DNA of 5,268 bases from Thermoplasmata archaeon. GTDB taxonomy: Archaea; Thermoplasmatota; Thermoplasmata; JAGHBH01. The position numbers and the translations under genes are program-made. The notes under the pieces were generated by a model. It was not told the origin of the DNA, searched no databases, and saw nothing but the letters and a program-made list of their open reading frames with translations. This document shows, piece by piece, positions 1 through 5,268 of the stretch (its first letter is position 1; every line of letters begins with the position of its first letter). The stretch spans positions 1-5,268 of the forward strand of contig JAGHBH010000130.1 in assembly GCA_021161085.1 (NCBI GenBank), read 5' to 3'.

Positions 1-3
1 ATG

Positions 4-11
4 ATAAATAT
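4..11 (+). promoter_or_regulatory. possible TATA box of the first propeller-protein gene
   Basis: An A/T-only octamer, ATAAATAT, lies about 46 nt before the ATG at 54. An archaeal TATA box here would place transcription start near 30-35 and give a leader of roughly 20 nt. The element is at the window edge, so any purine-rich BRE upstream cannot be seen. It is closer to its gene than the better candidate upstream of gene 2. This is a weak call made from composition and distance only. Confidence 0.28.
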
Positions 12-42
12 CACAAGGCAGTATTAGGGGAGAGAGGATAAC

Positions 43-49
43 GGTGGTG
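43..49 (+). promoter_or_regulatory. weak Shine-Dalgarno-like site of gene 1
   Basis: GGTGGTG ends 4 nt before the ATG at 54 and contains GGTG, part of the archaeal AGGAGGTGA consensus. A second G/A-rich stretch (GGGGAGAGAGG, 27-37) is about 16 nt away, which is rather far. An in-frame TAA at 39-41 rules out any start further upstream, so the start must be one of the two adjacent ATGs at 54 and 57. The site is clearly weaker than the AAGGAGG sites of genes 2 and 3. Confidence 0.35.
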
Positions 50-53
50 TGTT

Positions 54-2261
54 ATGATGGACAGGGAGAGGTTGGTAGCCGCTGTTTTTGCCTTGTTGGT
101 AGTCGGTGGAACGCTGTTCGGGGGCGGAGCCGCCCTCAGGACGAGAGGTGCAGATACTGGCTCCAAGCCCCTGGAGGTCATAGATCTTGGAAGTGCTCTG
201 GGCGCGAACAACGATTATCTCTGTGCGGCATGGAGCTCGGATTACACTGTGGCCATGATGGCCGGGGAGGTATCCGTAGCCGGGAATGATGGCGTGGCCC
301 TGTACGATTATCCCACGGACACCTGGTCCCTCGTGCCGGGTGCGCCCGTGAGTGAGGTGTTCGAGGACATAGACTTCGGCTTTTTCTCTCCCACGGGCTC
401 GCCAGGTCCGGACAGCAACACTTTTGTCCTGGCGGGCAGCACCGATGTTTATTATTACAATTACACTCTCGGCCATCTGGAGGTCATACCCAACAATCCC
501 TCCTCCGCCCCGTTCGTCGCCATCTCTGCCCAGGGTGGGGGCAACAGTTTCTACGTGGCCACATCCTCCGAGGTATGGTATGTGTATAACAGCGGTTCGG
601 CGTGGGTCTGGGAACAGGTCACGGGTATAGCGTCTGGTTCTACCATATACGATCTGGACTATTACCCGTATTACAGTGATATTCTCATCCTGGCCACCCA
701 GGTGGACGGCCCGCTGGAGACGGACATATACTCTTCCTATTGGGGGAGTAACGCCGTTTCCCTCATGGTGAACATGAAAAACTTCCCCTACACTCCCACC
801 CGGTTCAAGTGGAACCCCCAGGCGTCCGGGAGTGGCTCCAGGGCGGGCACCCTCGGGGGAGACCCGAGCGGCGATTACTGTCTCATCACCTACGAGAAAG
901 GTCGTGTCCTCCGCCTGTATTCTGACGGGACCAACCAGACGTATCAGCTCACGGGGGACAGCATAACCCTAAACGATATAGACTGGATAGGTACGCCCAA
1001 CGAGGTCACGGTGGCGGGTGACGCGGGGACGATCTATCGGTTCCAGCCGTTGAATGGGGTGTGGATGAACATGAGCGATACCGCTTCCTTTAACGGCGAC
1101 ATAGAAGGGGTTGCCTCAAAGGAATACTCCAGTCCTTCCTTCCATATCCTTCCGTCCCGAATGGTCGGTGGTGTCTCCTTGCTTCCGAAGGTCTACGACA
1201 TAAACGTGGCCCAAGGGATAACGGTCAACACTCTGTATCCGCATATCAACTATATCGACTTGTATGACAACAACGCAGACCCCTGGACTGATATACCTGC
1301 GGACAACGCGGGGGCGTTTTCCCATATCAACGGCCAGATAGATGTGGACCCCGGTACTCTCAATAATGACTATTATCTGACCGTTAATATAACCCACAAT
1401 AGCGGTGTGAGCGACCTGAACTACACCCTAGTCCAGGCATGGTATGACGGTGGTGCCACCGGCGGCGCCTCAACGTACGGTGCTACCGGCGGGAATCTGG
1501 CGTTCTCCTTCAACTACTCTTTCTGGAACAACTCTTTCTGGATAGAGTACCCCACCACCGGTGAGATCGAGCTGTGGAACGTTATAAGCGCCAATGTGAA
1601 CGCCACCACGGTTGTCCTGTCCTTTGATTTCCTCCCCAGGCAGCAGGTGAGGAATGCTTCCGGGGATGCGGGTACCTTCAACGAGAGCGCCGGCAAGAGA
1701 TATGGCGGACCGGATGGCGTGTGGGATGTGGAGGATCAGAGTTCGGTCAATGCGCTCAACACTCCGTATACGTGGGATATCCATGTAGTGGTTAGGGATC
1801 ATGGGGGCGGAAGGGCGGATGCCTATGACGAGTTCGGTGTTTTCAAGTACACAAGCCTGGCCACCAGCGGTCTGCCGGGAGACCTGTACGGTCAGGGGCC
1901 GCCGAACGTGGAGATGGTTCTCTTTCCGGTGGGCAATGTGACGTTCTATGCCAACTGCGAATATGCCCTTTCCACGTATATCCAGGCGGATCTCGTGGGG
2001 ACGAACACGGGTAAGGTTATCCAGGCGGCCAATTTCAGCGTGGAGGGCGGAACGCTGTCCAAAACCGCTTTTACCGGTGCCACCCAGACCAATCAGCAGT
2101 ATCTGCTCCCCCAGTGGACAGCTCCCAGGGATAACGGATTCTCCACCAACACCACCAATGCGGTGTTTGGAGGGAGTTCTGTCATCTGGTACTGCAACCC
2201 AGGCATAGTGCCCGAGGATTACTATACCGGCAGCGCAATCTATGTCCTGGCCCATAACTGA
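54..2261 (+). CDS. secreted seven-repeat beta-propeller surface protein (paralogue 1)
   Basis: I do not recognise a named family; the protein is probably extracellular and non-enzymatic. Residues 1-6 are charged (MMDRER) and residues 7-28 are hydrophobic, giving a signal peptide (possible cleavage after A33) or an uncleaved anchor. Residues 56-384 contain about seven loosely repeated beta units starting near 56, 103, 154, 199, 249, 307 and 350. Each runs from a hydrophobic strand such as LNDIDW or IYDLDY, through a VAGDAG-type turn, to a V/I-Y-x-[F/Y] strand, as expected for a seven-bladed propeller. The turn resembles YCF48/BNR-type blades, but no Asp-box is present. Residues 391-735 form a beta-rich C-terminal module shared with the next gene: VNTLYPHI (391-398), DVDPGT (430-435), TWDI (573-576), DEFGVFK (592-598), PVG-VT-ANC (625-635) and C714. 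Thirteen N-x-S/T sequons are present, most of them in the C-terminal half. There is no C-terminal membrane segment. A TAA at 39-41 limits the start to ATG 54 or 57. The blades are more degenerate than those of gene 2. ORF and secretion are secure; the fold is inferred. Confidence 0.9.
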   Translation: MMDRERLVAAVFALLVVGGTLFGGGAALRTRGADTGSKPLEVIDLGSALGANNDYLCAAWSSDYTVAMMAGEVSVAGNDGVALYDYPTDTWSLVPGAPVSEVFEDIDFGFFSPTGSPGPDSNTFVLAGSTDVYYYNYTLGHLEVIPNNPSSAPFVAISAQGGGNSFYVATSSEVWYVYNSGSAWVWEQVTGIASGSTIYDLDYYPYYSDILILATQVDGPLETDIYSSYWGSNAVSLMVNMKNFPYTPTRFKWNPQASGSGSRAGTLGGDPSGDYCLITYEKGRVLRLYSDGTNQTYQLTGDSITLNDIDWIGTPNEVTVAGDAGTIYRFQPLNGVWMNMSDTASFNGDIEGVASKEYSSPSFHILPSRMVGGVSLLPKVYDINVAQGITVNTLYPHINYIDLYDNNADPWTDIPADNAGAFSHINGQIDVDPGTLNNDYYLTVNITHNSGVSDLNYTLVQAWYDGGATGGASTYGATGGNLAFSFNYSFWNNSFWIEYPTTGEIELWNVISANVNATTVVLSFDFLPRQQVRNASGDAGTFNESAGKRYGGPDGVWDVEDQSSVNALNTPYTWDIHVVVRDHGGGRADAYDEFGVFKYTSLATSGLPGDLYGQGPPNVEMVLFPVGNVTFYANCEYALSTYIQADLVGTNTGKVIQAANFSVEGGTLSKTAFTGATQTNQQYLLPQWTAPRDNGFSTNTTNAVFGGSSVIWYCNPGIVPEDYYTGSAIYVLAHN

Positions 2262-2269
2262 CGGAGCAC

Positions 2270-2351
2270 GGCCCTTAGGGCCCGATAGGAAACGGACATG
2301 GCCTATGGCATGGTCTATAGAATGGAGATGGAAAGATGTTCTCTCTTTTTC
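2270..2351 (+). terminator. probable transcription terminator of gene 1
   Basis: Nine bases after the stop codon, GGCCC-TTA-GGGCC (2270-2282) can form a compact 5-bp GC hairpin. About 57 nt further on is a pyrimidine tract (TTCTCTCTTTTTC, 2339-2351) with five consecutive T. Archaeal termination depends mainly on T-tracts, so the T-run is the more likely functional part and the hairpin may be incidental or act in transcript stability. Confidence 0.4.
2297..2320 (+). repeat. imperfect 12-nt tandem duplication
   Basis: CATGGCCTATGG (2297-2308) is followed directly by CATGGTCTATAG (2309-2320); 10 of 12 positions match. It lies in the 3' untranslated region of gene 1, between the GC hairpin and the T-tract. 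It may be a simple slippage duplication; no function is evident. Confidence 0.45.
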
Positions 2352-2464
2352 TGTCCCTGCTGTTATCCTCCCTGAACACATTGGAGATTATTGCGAGAGA
2401 ATGTAACATACAATCGTTACGTTATGGTATTATGGGGGCGACCGTTGATACTATTTGGTCTTTT

Positions 2465-2476
2465 GTTAATATTAAC
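2465..2476. repeat. perfect 12-bp palindrome GTTAATATTAAC, possible operator
   Basis: GTTAATATTAAC reads identically on both strands. It lies about 55 nt upstream of the TATA box of gene 2 and well past the gene 1 T-tract. The size and placement suit a dimeric regulator acting upstream of an archaeal promoter. An AT-rich palindrome of this length can also arise by chance in such sequence, and no second copy was found upstream of gene 3 or gene 1. Confidence 0.35.
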
Positions 2477-2521
2477 CATAGAGGATTTGACTCTTTTTGA
2501 GGACGTATAGCCCCCCGCATT

Positions 2522-2540
2522 GGGAAAGGATTATATACCT
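2522..2540 (+). promoter_or_regulatory. archaeal BRE/TATA promoter of gene 2
   Basis: A purine-rich GGGAAAGGA (2522-2530, BRE-like) runs directly into TTATATA (2531-2537). This is the usual BRE-TATA arrangement recognised by TFB and TBP. Transcription should start about 25 nt downstream, near 2557-2561, giving a leader of about 30 nt that still contains the Shine-Dalgarno site. It is the clearest promoter in the window. Confidence 0.7.
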
Positions 2541-2573
2541 TTATCTCCTATAACAACGTCCGCAAGAAGCCGT

Positions 2574-2581
2574 AAAGGAGG
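2574..2581 (+). promoter_or_regulatory. strong Shine-Dalgarno site of gene 2
   Basis: AAAGGAGG lies 9 nt before the ATG at 2591 and matches the archaeal anti-Shine-Dalgarno complement well. It fixes the start codon of gene 2 and suggests efficient translation. Confidence 0.85.
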
Positions 2582-2590
2582 CACGGAATT

Positions 2591-4822
2591 ATGAGGAGAG
2601 GACCGATTGGAGCAGCGTTTATCGTTGCAGTGTTGTGTGCCAGTATGTTGATCGTGATACCCCACACCTCCCAGGTGGAAGCTTATGACGTGGGAAGCCA
2701 GCCTCTGGTGGATGTGAGCGCAGCAGCCCCCAACGTGGCGTTCCACGGAATGGACTGGGGAACAGGTGCCAGCTATGGGTTGGCCGTGGGAGACGGGGGA
2801 GAGGTCTACACCTTCATTGACCCCGTGGAGAACGGTCTGGACTGGACCTCGGTGGGACCGACCAACGCCGCCGATGTGTGGTTCGGCGTGACATACGACA
2901 CGCTCAACTCCCGCTACGTGTTCTGCGGTGATGGGTCAGGGAGTGTCAACAACGTCTACTATTATGACGGCACGTCCATAAACGTCGTGGGGAACACTGG
3001 AGCCGGAGACGTGCTCTACGATGTCGCCGTGGGAACCTCCACTGGATACTATGTGGTGGTTGGAGAGAACGGGGGCAATGGTGTAGTCTATTATTATGAC
3101 GGCTCCAGCTTCTACGCGGTGACCGACGGGGGAGGGACGCTTCCCGCTAGCCAGACAGTACTCAACGGGGTGGACTACGACCCGATCAGCCACATGTTCG
3201 TGATAGTCGGGGAGAACACCGCTACCGGCTCTGGTGTTATCTACGTGGTGAACGAGAGCGCTCTCCCGGGTGGGGCCGCATCTATGGGTCTGGAGCCAGG
3301 TGATACGGCCACGGTCGACGAGCCTCTCTACGGGTTTGACTGGAACACGAACTCCTCCGAGGGATACGGCCTGGCCGTTGGATACCACTCCGCCGTCTAC
3401 AAGGTGAACAAGACCGGTTACGCCACCAACCTCAGCACTCCGAAGGGGATGCCCTGGCCCCTCCTGGATAACAACCCCCAGTGGACCCTGTTTGACGTGG
3501 ACTTCGCGGAAGAGGGCGACGGCATAGCATTGATAGTGGGCAACGACTCCTCGGGAAACAGCCTCGTCCTCCGGTACGAGGATTACAACAGCGCCATGGG
3601 AGACGGCGTCTACCAGGCGACCACCAACGGGACCTCCGCTTCCACCTATATAGAGTGTGTGGCCTTCAAACCCTATAACAGCCCGAGATATGCCATAATG
3701 GCAGGATACACGGGCGGACTGCCTGTTGTCATCAAGTACAGCACCGTGGAGGCCGCAGGGAACATCAACGTCAACACCATATACCCGCACATCGTCAACA
3801 TAGAGATATGGGAGGGAGACCCCGCCACCGGGACCAACAGGCTCAACGACAACGTGGACGTTGACCCCGGAACAGGAACGGTCTATTACACGGTGAGAGT
3901 GTACGCCTACCACCAGAACGGTTGGGATGCTAGCGTGAGCACCATAGATCTCTATCTCCTCTGGGACAACGGGGTTACCGGCAGTTTCACCTATCCGGGA
4001 GGGGCGAACGCCAACGACCACGCCCACTTCCTGTTCACCAACGGAGCCCCGGACACCTTCACCGCCCCGGACGGCCCGGGAGCCTATGAGATAGAGTTGC
4101 TGCCCCCCTCATGTTCCGACAACGCCTGGGCCACCGGTCCGCACACCGACGGGACGATAGACCACTACGTGGACTTCGTCTTCCGCCTCAACAAACAGGT
4201 GTGGGCCGCCACCGGACCGTTCACGGAGGCCGCTGGAACGGCGGCGTCAGACCAGGGTGACATATCCAAGGCTCTCAATGACACCAACACCTGGGACATA
4301 CAGGTCACAATAACGGACACCGCCAGTGTCGGTTCCGACACCAAGTGGGACGAGTTCGGTGTCTACAAGTTCACCGAGCTGACCAACGCCGGCCTCCCCG
4401 CGGACCAGAGCGGCAGCGGCGCCCCGAGTTCCACGATAACCCTCCAGCCTGTGGGAGAGGATGTCACCTATTCCGCCAACTGCCCCTACAGGCTCAAGGT
4501 GTGGGTTACGGACCTCACCGACGGAGCGGGCAACACCATAACCGCCGACAACCTTGGTGTCATGGGTGGTGACCTGGACGATGGGTTCGGCAACCCCCAG
4601 CATTTCGGTGGAGCGGGTGAGGCGAACGCCCTCTATCTCCTCGGCAGCGGCGCCCCGGGATGGGCCACGGTCAACCCGAATGCCAACGACAACACCACAA
4701 CCACGAGCAACGCCAACAACGGCGGCGCCACCGTGGGGTCGCTGACCTGGGAGTGTACTATCCCGGCTGTGGCGGAGTCGTACTACTACGGCGAGATGCA
4801 CTACGTGATAGAGAGGCCGTGA
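2591..4822 (+). CDS. secreted seven-bladed beta-propeller surface protein (paralogue 2)
   Basis: No named family is recognised; the likely role is an extracellular or envelope protein. A signal peptide is clear: basic MRR, a hydrophobic core at about 5-24, and an A-x-A-like site V-E-A (29-31) before YDVGSQPL. Residues 50-384 hold seven well-kept repeats beginning near 51, 97, 142, 191, 246, 300 and 354. Their common plan is [LF]-x-G-V-D-[WY], then a Y-x-[LV]-[AV]-V-G strand, a G-rich turn and V-Y-x-Y-D-G. This strongly suggests a seven-bladed propeller with YCF48/BNR-like turns (for example AVGDGGEVY). Residues 394-743 are the C-terminal module shared with gene 1: VNTIYPHI (394-401), DVDPGT (423-428), TWDI (567-570), DEFGVYK (587-593), PVG-VT-ANC (620-631), and C722 in W-x-C near the end. 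A low-complexity Asn/Thr linker at 695-713 separates the two conserved cysteines. Eight sequons are present, mainly in the propeller. No C-terminal anchor is visible. Start is chosen from the AAAGGAGG site. Third codon positions look more C-rich than in gene 1 (not counted). Confidence 0.92.
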   Translation: MRRGPIGAAFIVAVLCASMLIVIPHTSQVEAYDVGSQPLVDVSAAAPNVAFHGMDWGTGASYGLAVGDGGEVYTFIDPVENGLDWTSVGPTNAADVWFGVTYDTLNSRYVFCGDGSGSVNNVYYYDGTSINVVGNTGAGDVLYDVAVGTSTGYYVVVGENGGNGVVYYYDGSSFYAVTDGGGTLPASQTVLNGVDYDPISHMFVIVGENTATGSGVIYVVNESALPGGAASMGLEPGDTATVDEPLYGFDWNTNSSEGYGLAVGYHSAVYKVNKTGYATNLSTPKGMPWPLLDNNPQWTLFDVDFAEEGDGIALIVGNDSSGNSLVLRYEDYNSAMGDGVYQATTNGTSASTYIECVAFKPYNSPRYAIMAGYTGGLPVVIKYSTVEAAGNINVNTIYPHIVNIEIWEGDPATGTNRLNDNVDVDPGTGTVYYTVRVYAYHQNGWDASVSTIDLYLLWDNGVTGSFTYPGGANANDHAHFLFTNGAPDTFTAPDGPGAYEIELLPPSCSDNAWATGPHTDGTIDHYVDFVFRLNKQVWAATGPFTEAAGTAASDQGDISKALNDTNTWDIQVTITDTASVGSDTKWDEFGVYKFTELTNAGLPADQSGSGAPSSTITLQPVGEDVTYSANCPYRLKVWVTDLTDGAGNTITADNLGVMGGDLDDGFGNPQHFGGAGEANALYLLGSGAPGWATVNPNANDNTTTTSNANNGGATVGSLTWECTIPAVAESYYYGEMHYVIERP
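4412..4657 (+). repeat. 15-nt direct repeat inside gene 2 (GSGAP motif)
   Basis: GGCAGCGGCGCCCCG occurs exactly at 4412-4426 and 4643-4657, in the same frame, coding Gly-Ser-Gly-Ala-Pro both times (residues 608-612 and 685-689). The first copy sits between the DEFGVYK and PVG-VT-ANC motifs; the second precedes the Asn/Thr linker. Both are probably flexible turns. Exact codon identity may reflect a small duplication or biased codon use. Confidence 0.5.
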
Positions 4823-4844
4823 TCCCGGTGAGAGGCGCAGGGTA

Positions 4845-4901
4845 GGGGAAGAGGCGATGTGCCTCCTCCCTCTCCTCTCTTTCTCCAACCCTTTTCCTTT
4901 T
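4845..4901 (+). terminator. probable terminator of gene 2
   Basis: Twenty-two bases after the stop codon, GGGGAAGAGGC (4845-4855) can pair with GCCTCCTCCCT (4861-4871) across a 5-nt loop; one mismatch and one G-T pair are present. A long pyrimidine tract follows, ending in two TTTT runs (4892-4895 and 4898-4901). The hairpin plus T-rich tract fits termination of gene 2, though the last T-run overlaps a possible promoter element of gene 3. Confidence 0.5.
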
Positions 4902-4924
4902 ATCTTTCGCTATCCTTATGTATA
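4898..4924 (+). promoter_or_regulatory. candidate promoter region of gene 3
   Basis: Two AT-rich candidates are present. TTTTATCTTT (4898-4907) lies about 60 nt before the ATG, like the TATA box of gene 2. TTATGTATA (4916-4924) is closer and would leave a leader of only about 15-20 nt. Distance favours the first and base composition the second. A promoter somewhere here is likely, because a terminator-like hairpin follows gene 2. Confidence 0.4.
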
Positions 4925-4950
4925 AGGAAGAAAATAGGCCTGACAAGGAA

Positions 4951-4955
4951 GGAGG
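4951..4955 (+). promoter_or_regulatory. strong Shine-Dalgarno site of gene 3
   Basis: GGAGG, inside the longer AAGGAAGGAGG (4945-4955), lies 7 nt before the ATG at 4963. It identifies this ATG as a true start although the gene runs out of the window. Confidence 0.8.
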
Positions 4956-4962
4956 AACAAGC

Positions 4963-5268
4963 ATGAGGCAAGAGGCAGAGGGTCGGATAGTTCTGTCTAT
5001 CCTGGCCGTGGTGATGATAATCTTTTCTTCCTTTATTGTTCTGCCAACGGCCTGGCTTCCGGGGTCTTCCGAGGATAGTCCCACCAGCGACACGACCGTG
5101 TACACCTCCACCAATGACAGCGTTCCTCCCGACCTGAGAGGAGGGGAATGGTACACCCCGCTAAACGTGGGTCTGTTCGTCAGCAGCAGCGGGGGTCTGT
5201 ACAGTTTCGATCCCAACGGGGATCCAGGCAGCCAGTGGAATATCGTTGATTCGCACACAGGTTTCAAG
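4963..5268 (+). CDS. partial third secreted propeller-like protein (paralogue 3), 3' end outside window
   Basis: The frame is open for 102 codons and reaches the window end without a stop, so only the N terminus is seen. It begins MRQEAEGR, followed by a hydrophobic segment at about 9-28 (signal peptide or anchor), then an acidic, Ser/Thr-rich stretch at 34-56 with one sequon (N51). Residues 63-95 (from WYTPLNVGLFV through GGLYSFDPNG to QWNIV) follow the strand-turn-strand plan of the first repeat of gene 2, where GLAVGDGGEVYTFIDP occupies the matching place. No clear A-x-A cleavage site is seen, so the N terminus may stay in the membrane. Start selection rests on the GGAGG site 7 nt upstream; the internal ATG at 5014 lies inside the hydrophobic segment and is unlikely. 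Orientation, spacing and layout suggest a third paralogue, but the diagnostic C-terminal module is not visible. Confidence 0.8.
   Translation, partial: MRQEAEGRIVLSILAVVMIIFSSFIVLPTAWLPGSSEDSPTSDTTVYTSTNDSVPPDLRGGEWYTPLNVGLFVSSSGGLYSFDPNGDPGSQWNIVDSHTGFK

Larger units (their letters stand above)
2262..2590. other. 329-nt intergenic region between paralogues 1 and 2
   Basis: This AT-rich spacer holds no credible gene on either strand. From left to right it contains a short GC hairpin just after the gene 1 stop, an imperfect 12-nt tandem duplication, a pyrimidine/T-tract that probably ends the gene 1 transcript, about 120 nt of AT-rich sequence with a perfect 12-bp palindrome, then the purine-rich element, TATA box and Shine-Dalgarno site of gene 2. 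The separate terminator and promoter signals argue that genes 1 and 2 are not co-transcribed. Confidence 0.75.

Noticed and set aside
44..289. Short + strand frame overlapping the start of gene 1
   Set aside because: It is out of frame with gene 1, gives a Cys/Arg/Gly-rich product with no domain, and gene 1 has the signal peptide and downstream homology.
219..1205. WD40, Kelch or Asp-box (BNR) identity for the repeats
   Set aside because: No WD/GH pairs, no Kelch GG...Y...W pattern and no S-x-D-x-G-x-T-W Asp-boxes were found. Only the G-rich turn resembles YCF48/BNR blades, so a named family was not assigned.
1341..1358. DVDPGT as a dockerin or EF-hand calcium site
   Set aside because: The motif is short, lacks the rest of the 12-residue loop, occurs once per protein and sits before a beta strand. 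It is reported only as a conserved motif.
2270..2282. GC hairpin after gene 1 as a bacterial-type intrinsic terminator
   Set aside because: No T-tract follows it directly and the stem is only 5 bp; the T-run more than 50 nt downstream is the better archaeal signal, so the hairpin is only part of a broader terminator call.
1470..2381. Long antisense open frame (303 codons) opposite gene 1
   Set aside because: It overlaps gene 1 almost completely and extends through its stop and 3' signals. Its protein has no coherent domain or signal peptide, and the + strand frame carries the motifs conserved with gene 2. It is a shadow frame.
2936..4027. Long antisense open frame (363 codons) opposite gene 2
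   Set aside because: It is Val/Gly/His-rich, as expected from reading C-rich third positions backwards, has no recognisable domain and lies entirely inside gene 2, whose seven repeats explain the sequence.
4247..4888. Antisense open frame (213 codons) across the end of gene 2
   Set aside because: It begins in the pyrimidine-rich terminator region, whose reverse complement is purine-rich and mimics a ribosome binding site. The product is Arg/Gly/Val-rich and featureless, while the opposite strand encodes the conserved C-terminal module.
4758..5267. Antisense open frame across the gene 2-gene 3 spacer and the start of gene 3
   Set aside because: It would run against the Shine-Dalgarno site, signal peptide and first repeat of gene 3 and has no feature of its own.

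Overview
The window looks archaeal. Genes start at ATG behind strong Shine-Dalgarno sequences (AAGGAGG-like, at genes 2 and 3). A purine-rich element followed by an AT-rich TATA-type box lies about 57 nt before one start codon. The spacers are AT-rich with pyrimidine/T-tracts, and the encoded proteins are secreted, rich in N-x-S/T sequons and short of cysteine. A euryarchaeon, perhaps of the Thermoplasmata, is my best guess; that placement is an inference from style, not from a marker gene.

Layout: three genes run in the same direction (+), each apparently its own transcription unit. Gene 1 (54-2261, 735 aa) and gene 2 (2591-4822, 743 aa) are complete. Gene 3 (4963 to the window edge, 102 codons visible, no stop) is cut by the window end. 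Spacers of 329 nt and 140 nt hold terminator-like hairpin/T-tract signals and promoters. The first spacer also holds a perfect 12-bp palindrome.

Genes 1 and 2 are diverged paralogues with the same architecture: an N-terminal signal peptide or anchor, about seven beta-rich repeats (a probable seven-bladed propeller), then a shared C-terminal beta-rich module. That module opens at VNT[L/I]YPHI (residue 391 in one, 394 in the other), carries DVDPGT, TWDI and DEFGV[F/Y]K motifs, and ends with a conserved cysteine pair and W-x-C-x4-V-x-E-x-YY-x-G. Gene 3 shows the same start: a hydrophobic N-terminal segment, a Ser/Thr-rich stretch and what looks like a first propeller strand pair. The locus is therefore best read as a tandem array of extracellular propeller proteins. 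Their likely job is surface binding, adhesion or envelope structure; no catalytic motif was seen, and the exact function is unknown.

No tRNA, rRNA, CRISPR, transposase or phage gene was seen.
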